From assembly GCA_038260305.1 (NCBI GenBank), contig JBBSNY010000006.1, forward strand, positions 62,001 to 126,000: a stretch of 64,000 nucleotides of DNA, in the 5' to 3' direction. Positions within the stretch are counted from its first letter, which is position 1; every line of letters starts with the position of its first letter. The notes under the pieces are model-generated. The model was not told where the DNA came from. It did not search any database and saw only the letters and a program-made list of their open reading frames with translations. The DNA is from CADCVQ01 sp038260305 (GTDB lineage Bacteria; Actinomycetota; Thermoleophilia; Solirubrobacterales; Solirubrobacteraceae). The position numbers and the translations under genes were made by a program. Below, piece by piece: positions 55,731-63,960 of the stretch.

Positions 55731-56942
55731 CTGAGCTCGCGCGTCCTCATCCTCTCGTGGGAGTACCCCCCGATCGTCGCAGGAGGACTCGCGCGGCACG
55801 TCAGCAAGCTGTCGCAGGCGCTCGTGCGGGCCGGCGTCGACGTCCACGTCCTGACCCGCGGCGGCCGCGAGGACGTCGCGTCAGAGACCGTTGCGGGGGT
55901 CGTCGTGCACCGCGTCCCCGAGGACGAGATGCCGCGCGATCTCGATGCCTTCGTCGCGTGGGTTGAGGGCATGAACTCGCACATGCACGCGGCCGGCCGC
56001 CAACTCGCCAAGCGCGTGCGCTTCGACCTCGTCCACGGGCACGACTGGCTCGTCGCGGGCGCGGCCGCCGCGCTCGCCGAGCGGCTGCGCGTGCCGTACC
56101 TGACGACGATCCACGCGACCGAGTACGGGCGCCACCAGGGTTGGGTCGACAAGCACCCGCAGTCCTACATCCACGGCATCGAGACGTGGATGGCGGGCCG
56201 CGCGGACCGCGTCATCACGTGCTCGCACTACATGCGCGGGCATGTCGCCGACGTCTTCGCGATCGGCGAGGAGCGCATCACGGTGATCCCCAACGGCATC
56301 GACTGCGCGGACCTGCACCCCGTCGCCGACCTCGACGCGCTGCGCGCGCGCTTCGCCGCGCCCGAGCAGCGCCTCGTGCTGCTCGTCGGGCGGCTCGTCT
56401 ACGAGAAGGGCTTTCAGCTCGCGCTGGATGCGATGCCGCAGGTCATCCGCCGCAGCGGACGGGTGCGCTTCCTCGTCGCCGGCTCGGGCACGCACGAGGC
56501 GGAGCTGCGCAAGCAGGCGAGCCGCCTCGGCCTGACGCGCCACGGCACGTTCATGGGCTGGATCGGCGACGACGTCCTGCACTCGCTCTACCGGATCGCC
56601 GACCTGTGCGTGGTCCCCAGCATCTACGAGCCGTTCGGGCTCGTCGCGCTCGAGGCGATGGCGAGCGGCTGCCCGTGCATCGTCGCCGATACCGGGGGCC
56701 TACGCGAGGTCGTCCCGAACGCGGACGTCGGTCTGCGCTTCCGCTCGCGCAACCCGCGCGCGCTCGCGACGATGATGTCGCGCGTGCTCGACGACGGGGC
56801 GCTTCGCGACGCGCTCGTCGAGGAGGCCTCGCGGCACGTGCTGAGCTTCGACTGGAACGACGTCGCGCGGCGGACGGCCACCGTCTACTCCGAGCTCGGC
56901 GGCGGCGCGACGGGTGCGCGCGCGACGCTGCGCCCGGCCTGA
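55731..56942 (+). CDS. GT4-family glycosyltransferase, possible CTG start
   Basis: This is a glycosyltransferase of about 403 residues, of the GT4 type that includes glycogen/ADP-glucose synthases. The first strand VLILSWEYPPIVAGGLARHV is encoded from 55746 on. Later motifs are HGHDWLVAG, VIPNGIDC, LVGRLVYEKGFQLALD, VVPSIYEPFGLVALEAMASG. No ATG, GTG or TTG precedes this N-terminus in frame after a TAG at 55716; a CTG at 55731 is the best candidate. A GTG at 55824 would lose the first Rossmann strand and the glycine loop. It may supply glucan or wall polymers; whether it uses ADP-glucose is unclear. Confidence 0.87.
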   Translation: MSSRVLILSWEYPPIVAGGLARHVSKLSQALVRAGVDVHVLTRGGREDVASETVAGVVVHRVPEDEMPRDLDAFVAWVEGMNSHMHAAGRQLAKRVRFDLVHGHDWLVAGAAAALAERLRVPYLTTIHATEYGRHQGWVDKHPQSYIHGIETWMAGRADRVITCSHYMRGHVADVFAIGEERITVIPNGIDCADLHPVADLDALRARFAAPEQRLVLLVGRLVYEKGFQLALDAMPQVIRRSGRVRFLVAGSGTHEAELRKQASRLGLTRHGTFMGWIGDDVLHSLYRIADLCVVPSIYEPFGLVALEAMASGCPCIVADTGGLREVVPNADVGLRFRSRNPRALATMMSRVLDDGALRDALVEEASRHVLSFDWNDVARRTATVYSELGGGATGARATLRPA

Positions 56943-57253
56943 TCGCCGGCCCGGCAGATCCCGGCCGTCCCGGGCGGCCAGGCCGACGCAAACGCCGGGC
57001 GACGGACTGGCGCGCGTCAGCAGCAGCCCGATGTCGCGGACCGCTTGCTTTGAGCTGGTCGTCGGGCTCTCCGTCGAGCGAGGCGCGGACCATGCTCGCC
57101 CGCTCATACTCAGCGTATCTGTGCGCTGTGCCAGGCAGCTACTTGACGCACCGTGCGCGATCTGGGACGTTCGCCCCGGCGAACCGCGCAATAGCGCTGC
57201 TACGCTCGGACGATCGTCCGAGTTTCCGATATTCCTAGAAGGGTTGGCGCGTG
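56943..57253. other. 311-bp region without a recognised gene
   Basis: After the GT4 stop there is GC-rich DNA with several overlapping frames, none with family sequence or a plausible ribosome site. The last 40 bases before 57254 (AAGGG at 57238) are less GC-rich and may hold a promoter for the next gene. I see no RNA gene or repeat here. Confidence 0.5.
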
Positions 57254-57976
57254 ATGGCCACCCGCCGCGAGACGGACAACAACCCTGATGTGAGCGGCGG
57301 CGTCGAGACGATTCGGGATCTCGAGGCGTCGATCGCGCCGATGCTGCTCGATGTCGACCTGCGGGTGGAGACGCTCAGGGAGCTGGAACCCGAGGAGCGC
57401 GACATCGCCATGCGCGCGATCCAGCACGCCTCGCGACTGCATCAGAGCACGGAATGGACCGAGGAGCAGCTGCTCGAGCGGCTCGGGTGCACGATGTCGG
57501 CCGCGCAGCTGTGCGATGTCCGGCTCCCTCGTCTCCAGCGCTGCGAGCACTTCCTCGGGCTCGTCGAACGTCTTGTCGGATGTGTCGACACGAAGCCCGA
57601 CCGGCGAGCCGTCGTGTTGGAGTGCGCGAAGCTGCTGCGGACCACGGGACGGGGCTCGCACGGGCTCGAAGAGGCGTTCGCGCGCGGGACTTTCTCCGCG
57701 ATCGATTACCTGGAGCTCGGCGAGATCTCCGCCGCGGGCTGCGCGGTGCGCGAGCAGGCCGGCACCGAGCGCGTGATCCCCAATCCCTACGCGTCGGCAC
57801 CTCTCGTGCACATCAGTGCGCCGCGCTTAGGGATGTATCTCGATGGGCGGAGAGAGCTCCTCGGCGAGGCGAGGGTGTTCGATCGCATCGGTGCTCACAT
57901 CCAGGGCTGCGCCGCATGTCGAAGCGCCTCTGAATATCGTCGTGCCAGTCACCAGGCGGGTTTCCTACACGGTTAG
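57254..57976 (+). CDS. Cysteine-motif protein, first paralogue
   Basis: This is a 240-residue protein with a long hydrophilic helical N-terminal half (LEASIAPMLLDVDLRVETLR, HASRLHQSTEWTEEQLLERL). A middle domain follows (FLGLVERLVGCVDTKPDRRA, AIDYLELGEISAAG, NPYASAPLVHISAPRLGMYL) and the C-terminus is RIGAHIQGCAACRSA. The HIQGCAAC form resembles the CxxC-type zinc site of HC2 anti-sigma proteins. The same middle and C-terminal parts occur in the gene at 59306, clearly paralogous. The ATG is preferred over a GTG one codon earlier. Function unknown. Confidence 0.72.
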   Translation: MATRRETDNNPDVSGGVETIRDLEASIAPMLLDVDLRVETLRELEPEERDIAMRAIQHASRLHQSTEWTEEQLLERLGCTMSAAQLCDVRLPRLQRCEHFLGLVERLVGCVDTKPDRRAVVLECAKLLRTTGRGSHGLEEAFARGTFSAIDYLELGEISAAGCAVREQAGTERVIPNPYASAPLVHISAPRLGMYLDGRRELLGEARVFDRIGAHIQGCAACRSASEYRRASHQAGFLHG

Positions 57977-58058
57977 ACGGTACGGCGCGTGAAGGGCGGG
58001 GCGTAGTCGGGAGGGGCAGCTTGTCTGGGCTATCGGCCCGCCGGAGGTGGTGTTGGTC

Positions 58059-59279
58059 GTGGCGCTAGTCGTGCATATCCATTTTGGCCCGGGCAGGCTC
58101 GGCCTCGGCCTGCTGGTGTGGTCCGGCCGAGCGGCCGGATTTGATGTGCACGTGGTCGCCTATCCTCATTCACCCGTAGACGAGGACACGGCCCTCGAGG
58201 TCGTCGTGCGCTCGCAGGACGGCACGGATGCGGTGCCGGTGACGCTCGATGTGGCGTCGACCTGTCGAGCGGCCGCCTTCGGCGAGCTCGGGCCGCCGGT
58301 TCGCCATGCGCTCGGCGCCGCCGAGCACGTCCTCATCACGACGGCCGTCACGACCGACGGAATCCCCGCGATCGCGGACCTGCTGCTCGCGGTCGCCGAG
58401 CAGCGCCCGCGCCGGCCGGGTGCGACGACGACGTTCATCGCGGGTGAGAACGATCCCGGCGAGTCGTTCGCAGGCCTCGTCGCGAACCTTCGAGCGCGCG
58501 GCGTTGACTGCCGGCGCACCATGGTCAACAGGATCTGCTTCGAGCCGGTGGAGTTGCGGCGACACGGCGCGAGGGTCGTACGCGCGGACTGCCTCGTCGA
58601 ATGGCTGATCGAAGGTCGACCGGACGGTCCGGCGCTGGCCGCCCTCGACGAGCTCGAGCACGTGCGCTTCGTCGAGGACATCGAGCCCTACGAGCTACGC
58701 AAGCGCTGGCTGGTCATCGGGGGTCATCTCGCGCTCGCGATCATGGCCCGCCTGCACAACTATGAGTGCCTCGACGTCGAGGCCGGTCAGCCAGGTCGCA
58801 GCGACTGGCTCGAGCGCCTTCACGCGGTGCTGATCCAGGCGTTGGAGAAGCGGTTCGCGCAACTGGAGGACAACGCCGCCTATGCGGCCAAGCATGTCGA
58901 GGCATGGGTGCGCCACGACGATCCCACGCGTCGGATCCTTCGGCGCCTCAAGCGCTTGAACCTCGTCGCGTTCCTTGAGGATCTGGATCGCAAGCTCGGT
59001 GAGGCGTTGGCCTCGGCGGATGTCGTGCGCGACGAGCGCTGGAGCGTGATCGAGGAGCTCTTCGAGGTGCTGCACCGCGTGCTGCGCAACGTCCAGCAGT
59101 ACGAGGACCTGGAGGAGGCGATGTGGTATCCGCAGCGGCTGAGGGCCGCTGACGAGGATGCCGTTCTCTACTACAAGCTCATGCTTGTCAGGCTCGTCGG
59201 CGGCGAGGTCGCAGGGCGGCGTGCAGCGGAGCTCGGCGAGGCATTCGCCGCCCACCGCGACGTACTCGGACAGGCCTGA
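58059..59279 (+). CDS. Mannitol-dehydrogenase-like NAD-binding protein
   Basis: This is a protein of about 406 residues with an N-terminal dinucleotide motif VHIHFGPGRLGLGLLV, like the HFGAGxIGRG of mannitol-1-phosphate dehydrogenases. AGENDPGESFAG and MVNRICFEPVEL match the following region of that family, and WLVIGGHLALAIMARLHNYE resembles the catalytic helix around LNTGHA, though the usual lysine was not found. A long C-terminal helical part (WSVIEELFEVLHRVLRN) follows. GGAGG lies at 58043; GTG at 58059 is my choice among GTG/TTG codons from 58047. It is between two paralogous genes and may act with them. Confidence 0.7.
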   Translation: MALVVHIHFGPGRLGLGLLVWSGRAAGFDVHVVAYPHSPVDEDTALEVVVRSQDGTDAVPVTLDVASTCRAAAFGELGPPVRHALGAAEHVLITTAVTTDGIPAIADLLLAVAEQRPRRPGATTTFIAGENDPGESFAGLVANLRARGVDCRRTMVNRICFEPVELRRHGARVVRADCLVEWLIEGRPDGPALAALDELEHVRFVEDIEPYELRKRWLVIGGHLALAIMARLHNYECLDVEAGQPGRSDWLERLHAVLIQALEKRFAQLEDNAAYAAKHVEAWVRHDDPTRRILRRLKRLNLVAFLEDLDRKLGEALASADVVRDERWSVIEELFEVLHRVLRNVQQYEDLEEAMWYPQRLRAADEDAVLYYKLMLVRLVGGEVAGRRAAELGEAFAAHRDVLGQA

Positions 59280-59305
59280 GTCGGCGCCGACCGCCCGGCC
59301 GTCGC

Positions 59306-59854
59306 TCAGCGTGTCACGCGCGACGCCGCCAGTCTGCATGCTGCGCACCCCGCGACGTGCGCCTGCATGCGGCCGAAGACGCTCGCCCCGCCGATCAGGT
59401 CGCGACGGCCGGCGGCTAGCATCTGCAGGCGCGGGGCGCTGATGTGAATGACCGCCGCTCCCGCGTACGGGTTCGCGACCGCAGCCTCTGCCCCGATGTT
59501 CAGCAGCACGAGGTCGGCCGCCGCCGAGATCTCGCCGAGCCCGAGGTAGTGGATCGCCGTGAACCCGCCCTCCTCGAACGCTGCTTCGAGGCGACGCGAA
59601 TCGCGGTCTGCGAACGCCAGCAGGCGTGTACAGGCGAGCACCACGGCGCGACGGTCGGCCGCCGTGTCGACGTAGGCCACGAGACGAGCGACGAGCCGCA
59701 GGAAGTGCGTGGGGTCGAGGGGGCGTGCCGCGTCGATGCCGGCCGCTGCGGCCTCGACGGATCGAGTGGGCTTCACGGCGGTCGGGTCGTTCGCGTCACG
59801 GCGCGCCGATGCACGCGCGGATCGCGGGTCCGTCGGCGGTAGATGCACGCCCAT
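59306..59854 (-). CDS. Cysteine-motif protein, second paralogue
   Basis: This is the opposite-strand partner of the gene at 57254. With the ATG at 59854 it has 182 residues. FLRLVARLVAYVDTAADRRA, LEAAFEEGGFTAIHYLGLGEIS, NPYAGAAVIHISAPRLQMLA and RMQAHVAGCAACRLAA line up with the paralogue in the same order. Its N-terminal region is shorter and unlike the helical half of the paralogue; an earlier ATG would lengthen it by up to 56 codons. It ends 26 bp from the dehydrogenase-like gene's stop, so the two are convergent. Confidence 0.7.
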   Translation of the reverse strand: MGVHLPPTDPRSARASARRDANDPTAVKPTRSVEAAAAGIDAARPLDPTHFLRLVARLVAYVDTAADRRAVVLACTRLLAFADRDSRRLEAAFEEGGFTAIHYLGLGEISAAADLVLLNIGAEAAVANPYAGAAVIHISAPRLQMLAAGRRDLIGGASVFGRMQAHVAGCAACRLAASRVTR

Positions 59855-60059
59855 GCGCAAGATCACCTGTTGGCCTATCGGTTCGAGATGGCCGTAAGCC
59901 GGATCGGGGCCGATCTCAACGAGGCGCGCTGGCCAAGTGATCGAGTTCGCACACATCCCATATAGATGGAACGCTACAGAATGCCCAAAGTCGTGCTCGA
60001 GCAAGCGTCCGCGGCCCGCCAAGCGGGAGTCTGCGGCGAACCCTGGTGCGAGACCGCGG

Positions 60060-60254
60060 CTACACGTCGGTCGGGGACTTCTGTCCCCAGCGACCGGCGT
60101 TCTTCTCGTCGTCGGCCTTCTCGCCGCGGCCGGAGACGATCGCGACGATGACGCCGACCGTGCCGACGGCCGGCAGCAGGACGGCGAACGCGAACAGGAT
60201 CCCGAAGCTGTCCGTCCAGCCCTGGGAGAGGGCGATGAGCGCGTGTGACTGCAT
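60060..60254 (-). CDS. Small membrane protein
   Basis: This is a 64-residue protein with one hydrophobic segment (FGILFAFAVLLPAVGTVGVIVAIV, given as FAVLLPAVGTVGVIVAI) and a charged tail (SGRGEKADDEKNAGRW). It fits a single-pass membrane protein with a cytoplasmic C-terminus. The ATG at 60254 is chosen over GTG/ATG codons further upstream because it puts the membrane segment near the N-terminus. It is divergent from the degenerate secreted gene at 60317. No family is assigned. Confidence 0.55.
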   Translation of the reverse strand: MQSHALIALSQGWTDSFGILFAFAVLLPAVGTVGVIVAIVSGRGEKADDEKNAGRWGQKSPTDV

Positions 60255-60316
60255 GTGGTCGGGAGAATACCCGCACTGAAGGCAGCCGGGTCGCCTCATC
60301 TAGGGTTGGTGCAACG

Positions 60317-60770
60317 ATGCACGGGGTCACCATCGTCACGACGGCGCTCGTGGTCGCGCTCGCGGGGACGGCGCACGCCCAGGCCGGCGACATCACCGCG
60401 ACGCCGAAGCCGAATGCGCCGAAGGCCGGATCGTGGCTGCACGTCGGCGTCCTCGGCAGCGCACCGAGCTCGGCGGCGCGCTGCCCGACTCGCTCGTGCT
60501 CGACCTGCAGCGCGGCTTCGCGCTTGACCTCGCGGCCGTCGGGAGGCGCTGCGGGCGCGACGTCGCCGCGATCGGCGGCTGCCCGGCCGCGAGCCGGATC
60601 GGCAGCGGTCGCGCGGTCGCGTCGGCGACCGGGATCTTCCTCGCCGACGTCCCGGTGACGATCGACGTCTTCCTCACCGATCCCGTCCAGCCCGGCCGAC
60701 CTCGCCGGCGTCGCGCTCGAGGTGACGGCCTTCAACGACTCGCGCATGGGGACTGGACGTGCTTCAGAAG
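60317..60770 (+). pseudogene. Frameshifted secreted protein gene
   Basis: An ATG gives a signal peptide (TIVTTALVVALAGTAHAQAG) then DITATPKPNAPKAG. The protein continues in another frame from about 60470: ELGGALPDSLVLDLQRGFAL, CGRDVAAIGGCPAASRIGSG, ATGIFLADVPVTIDVFLTDP. A third frame then carries ADLAGVALEVTAFNDSRMG. These make a coherent secreted protein only if two frameshifts are corrected. It is a decayed gene or one with sequence errors. Confidence 0.7.
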
Positions 60771-61076
60771 CCGATCCTGGCCGGAGCTGGTCTTGGCCGC
60801 GGGACTTCTGGTGGCGGCGATCTGGCGGGCGTTGGGCTGGGCATCGACGAGCGGCGTTGGCGCCGTGCCCCAGATGGCGGTCGCCGGCTGCCTTGTGGCG
60901 GCGGTGGTGATCGGTGGCCTGTGGATGCCCGGCTCGCCGAGCACAGCCCGGCTGAAAAGACAAGCGCGACGGTAGCCAAGCTGCAGCGCCTCGACGAGAC
61001 GCGCAACAACCAGTTGTCGCGGCTCGCCACGGAGGTCCGTGCGCTGAGCACCGCCATCCGCAGGCGGGGCCCGTAG
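60759..61076 (+). pseudogene. Possible frameshifted small membrane protein
   Basis: Around 60780-60930 one frame encodes two hydrophobic stretches (ELVLAAGLLVAAIWRALGW and MAVAGCLVAAVVIGGLW), and another frame from about 60955 to 61074 encodes a helical tail (SATVAKLQRLDETRNNQLSRL and LATEVRALSTAIRRRG). A GTG at 60759 opens the second frame. A membrane protein split by one or two frameshifts would explain both. Support is modest. Confidence 0.35.
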
Positions 61077-61122
61077 GCGGAGCCCGCCGGTGCGGGAGCG
61101 CCCCGCGCCTACCATCAGCGCA

Positions 61123-62229
61123 ATGGACTCCGCCGAGGCGTTGTCGGATGCCGTCCTCGCGATCGCCGCCGAGCACGCCGTGCAGGCTGTGCTGCAGAAG
61201 CTCGTCGATGCCGCGCGGGATCTCGCAGGGGCGACGTACGCGGCGATCGGCGTGCCCGACGGCGACGGCGGCTTCGGGCAGTTCATCACCTCGGGGATGA
61301 GCGACGAGCTCATCGCGTCGCTCGGCGAGCTGCCGCGCACGCACGGGCTGCTCGGCGCGATGCTCGAGCCCGACGCGATGCCCCAGCGCACGCTCGACAT
61401 TCGCCGCGACTCCCGCTTCAGAGGCTGGTGGCCGAGGACGCACCCGTCTATGAGCTCGTTTCTCGGCGTGCCGATCGTCGCCCGCGGCGAGGTCGCGGGG
61501 GCCTTCTACCTGACGGATAAGGACGGCGGCTTCTCCGACGACGACCAGGCGCTGATAGAGACGTTCGCCGCCCATGCCGCGCTCGCGATCGAGAACGCGC
61601 GGCTGCACGAGCGCAGCCGCGAGCTGTCGATCGTCGAGGAGCGAAACCGGCTCGCCCGCGAGCTGCACGACGCCGTCACGCAGAAGCTCTTCGGCGTTGT
61701 CCTCGCGGCCGAGTCGGGCAGCGCCCTGCTCGAGCGCGACGTCGGCGCGGCGGCGCGCCAGCTCGCGCTTGTACGAGAGCTCGCCGGCGAGGCGATGTCC
61801 GAGCTGCGCGCGGTCATCGTCCACCTGCGCCCGCCGGCGATCGAGGCCGCGGGCCTCGCGGTCGCGCTCGCCAAGCACGTCGACGTGCTGCGCCACGTGC
61901 ACCGCCGCGCGATCGAGCTCGACGTCGAGGGCGAGCACGCGGCCCCCGCCCGGATCGAGACGGACATCTTCCGGATCGCCCAGGAGGCGCTGCACAACGC
62001 GCTGCGCCACGCCCATGCCGAGCGCATCGCGCTGCGCCTGCGCTGCGACGACGCGCGCGTCGAGCTGACCGTCAGCGACGACGGCATCGGCTTCGACGTC
62101 GAGCATGTGCGAGCGCGGCGGCTCGGCCTGACGACGATGGCCGAGCGCGCGCGTGCGATCGGCGGCGAGCTGCGCGTCGACTCGGTCCTCGGCGCCGGGA
62201 CGACCGTCGCGCTGGTGGTGGCGACGTGA
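61123..62229 (+). CDS. GAF-domain sensor histidine kinase (NarL-type)
   Basis: This is a 368-residue soluble kinase. It has an N-terminal GAF domain (about residues 18-160; ATYAAIGVPDGDGGFGQFIT, FLGVPIVARGEVAGAFYLTD). A HisKA_3 domain is VEERNRLARELHDAVTQKLF with H182, and the HATPase has IAQEALHNALRHAHAERI and VSDDGIGFD. A second carboxylate-rich helix (GEAMSELRAVIVHLRP) is typical. The ATG at 61123 precedes the GAF domain without extra sequence. Its stop overlaps the regulator gene's start. The ligand is unknown. Confidence 0.92.
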   Translation: MDSAEALSDAVLAIAAEHAVQAVLQKLVDAARDLAGATYAAIGVPDGDGGFGQFITSGMSDELIASLGELPRTHGLLGAMLEPDAMPQRTLDIRRDSRFRGWWPRTHPSMSSFLGVPIVARGEVAGAFYLTDKDGGFSDDDQALIETFAAHAALAIENARLHERSRELSIVEERNRLARELHDAVTQKLFGVVLAAESGSALLERDVGAAARQLALVRELAGEAMSELRAVIVHLRPPAIEAAGLAVALAKHVDVLRHVHRRAIELDVEGEHAAPARIETDIFRIAQEALHNALRHAHAERIALRLRCDDARVELTVSDDGIGFDVEHVRARRLGLTTMAERARAIGGELRVDSVLGAGTTVALVVAT

Positions 62230-62870
62230 TTTCGGTGCTCGTCGTCGACGACCACGCCGTCGTGCGCCAAGGCCTGCGTACGTTCCTCGAGCTGCAGGAG
62301 GACATCGAGGTCGTCGGCGAGGCCGCGGACGGCGAGGCGGCGCTCGTGGCGGTCGCGGCCCTGATGCCCGATGTCGTGCTGATGGACCTCGTCATGCCGC
62401 GCCTGGACGGCGTCAGCGCGATCGAGCGGCTGCGGGCGCTCGCGCCGGCGACGCGGATCATCGTCCTGACGAGCTTCCTCGACGAGGACAAGGTCCTGCC
62501 GGCGGTGCGGGCCGGCGCCGCCGGCTACCTGCTCAAGGACGTCCAGCCCGCCGAGCTCGTGCGCGCGATCCGGATGGTCGATCGCGGCGAGGCGCTGCTG
62601 CATCCCGCCGTCGCGGCGCGCATCATGGCGGAGATCGCCGGCGACGGCGCGCGCGCCGCAAGCCACGAGCTGCTGACCGCGCGCGAGCTCGAGGTCCTCG
62701 CGCTGCTCGCGCGCGGCCGCGCGAACAAGGCGATCGCCTTCGAGCTCGGCTGCGCGGAGAAGACCGTCAAGACGCACGTCGGCAACATCCTCGCCAAGCT
62801 CGGCGTGTCCGATCGCACGCAGGCGGCGCTGTACGCGGTGCGCGAGGGACTCGCCGGCGACGCCGCGTAG
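62226..62870 (+). CDS. NarL/FixJ-family response regulator
   Basis: This is a 214-residue regulator with a receiver domain (VLVVDDHAVVRQ, phosphoacceptor D54 in VLMDLVMP, lysine in YLLKDVQP) and a LuxR HTH (LTARELEVLALLARG, GCAEKTVKTHVGNILAKLGV). The GTG start overlaps the kinase's stop by four bases. It is the cognate partner of the GAF kinase upstream. About 110 bp separate it from the AraC-type gene. Confidence 0.94.
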   Translation: MISVLVVDDHAVVRQGLRTFLELQEDIEVVGEAADGEAALVAVAALMPDVVLMDLVMPRLDGVSAIERLRALAPATRIIVLTSFLDEDKVLPAVRAGAAGYLLKDVQPAELVRAIRMVDRGEALLHPAVAARIMAEIAGDGARAASHELLTARELEVLALLARGRANKAIAFELGCAEKTVKTHVGNILAKLGVSDRTQAALYAVREGLAGDAA

Positions 62871-62979
62871 ATCTGCGGATCGGGCTGACGCTGCCGTCGG
62901 GACGTGTGGCACCTATGTGTCTGCATGGGCAACAAATCTGCCACGGATGGGTCTCGCCGCGCGCGATACTGAGTCGCGC

Positions 62980-63414
62980 ATGGCCTTCGTCCCACCTGCC
63001 CGCCACCTGCTGCGCGCCAAAGATCTCGCCGACGCTCGCTACGCCGAGCCGCTGGACGTCGGCGACCTCGCCGCCGCCGCCGGCCTGTCGCGCGCGCACT
63101 TCAGTCGCGAGTTCCGGCGCGCGTTCGGCGAGTCGCCGCACGCGTACCTGCTGACGCGCCGCCTCGAACGCGCCGCGGCGCTCCTGCGCACGACCGACCA
63201 CTCGGTCGCCGACGTCTGCTTCTCGATCGGGCTGAGCAGCGTCGGCTCGTTCACGTCGAGCTTCACGCGCACGTTCGGCCAATCGCCGACGGCCTACCGC
63301 GGCTCGTTTCCGCCGGCCTCGCACATGGCCCGCGTGCCGGCCTGCATCGTGCGCGCCTACTCCCGTCCACAACGCCGCACGTTTGGAGAAGACAACGCCC
63401 CGGCGCCGCAATAG
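62980..63414 (+). CDS. AraC-family transcriptional regulator (HTH only)
   Basis: This is a 144-residue protein that is mostly the double HTH of the AraC family: VGDLAAAAGLSRAHFSREFR for the first HTH, and VADVCFSIGLSSVGSFTSSF for the second, ending FTRTFGQSPTAYRG. The first 20 residues carry no ligand-binding domain, so it resembles short AraC/SoxS-type activators. The ATG at 62980 is preferred over an upstream TTG. It is followed after 42 bp by a VOC protein gene on the same strand, a common pairing in which the AraC protein controls the VOC gene. Confidence 0.9.
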   Translation: MAFVPPARHLLRAKDLADARYAEPLDVGDLAAAAGLSRAHFSREFRRAFGESPHAYLLTRRLERAAALLRTTDHSVADVCFSIGLSSVGSFTSSFTRTFGQSPTAYRGSFPPASHMARVPACIVRAYSRPQRRTFGEDNAPAPQ

Positions 63415-63456
63415 CTTGCCGATCACTGCTTCCAGCACCCCTCAGGAGGGACCACG

Positions 63457-63885
63457 ATGATCAAGCTCGCCAATGCACAGCTGTGGGTTCATGACCAGGA
63501 CGAGGCGCTCGCCTTCTACACCGACAAGCTCGGTTGGGAGGTCCGCTCGGACGTCACGATGCCCGAGATGGGCGACTTCCGCTGGCTCGCCGTCGGCCCC
63601 ACCGACCAGCCCGACATCGCGATCGTCCTGATGGCGATCCCGGGCGCGCCGATGTTCGAGGCCGAGACCGTCGAGCAGATCAAGGCGCTGATGGCCAAGG
63701 GCTGTGCCGGGGGCCTCTTCCTCACGACGGACGACTGCCAGGCCTCCTACGAGGAGCTCAGGTCCAAGGGCGTCGAGTTCTCCGAGCCGCCGGAGGATCG
63801 CCCGTACGGCGTCGATGCGGGCTTCCACGACCCGTCCGGCAACTCGTTCCGCCTGACGCAGGTCAAGGACTTCGCCTCGGTCTGA
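63457..63885 (+). CDS. VOC-family (glyoxalase-fold) protein
   Basis: This is a 142-residue protein of the vicinal oxygen chelate fold. The N-terminal strand and helix are AQLWVHDQDEALAFYTDKLG, with the metal-ligand position in the opening strand filled by a different residue. Later units are DFRWLAVGP, GGLFLTTDDCQASYEELRSK, EDRPYGVDAGFHDPSGNSFR. Glyoxalase-like metal ligands are not fully evident, so it may be a binding or resistance-type member. A CAGGAGG site lies about ten bases before the ATG. It is probably regulated by the AraC-type gene upstream. Confidence 0.92.
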   Translation: MIKLANAQLWVHDQDEALAFYTDKLGWEVRSDVTMPEMGDFRWLAVGPTDQPDIAIVLMAIPGAPMFEAETVEQIKALMAKGCAGGLFLTTDDCQASYEELRSKGVEFSEPPEDRPYGVDAGFHDPSGNSFRLTQVKDFASV

Positions 63886-63897
63886 TCTGGCGCAGGA

Positions 63898-63946
63898 GGG
63901 GTTTGTCGATCTCCTCGCGCTCTGCGCGATCAGAACGACAAACCCC
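63898..63946. terminator. Strong hairpin after the VOC gene
   Basis: GGGGTTTGTCG at 63898-63908 pairs perfectly with CGACAAACCCC at 63936-63946, with an inner CGCG-CGCG pairing in the loop. It lies 13 bp past the VOC stop. On the opposite strand the hairpin is equally stable, so it could serve convergent genes. A U-tract is not clear. Confidence 0.6.
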
Positions 63947-63948
63947 CT

Positions 63949-63960
63949 GGTCCTAGGACC
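63949..63960. repeat. Perfect 12-bp palindrome
   Basis: GGTCCTAGGACC is a perfect palindrome just after the terminator-like hairpin. It may be an operator for the gene beyond the window end or chance. The window ends 40 bp later without a further gene visible. Confidence 0.35.

Noticed and set aside
59974..62106. Long minus-strand open frame (710 codons) over the GAF kinase and degenerate genes
   Set aside because: Same reason: antisense shadow, no family sequence, and incompatible with the real genes on the plus strand.
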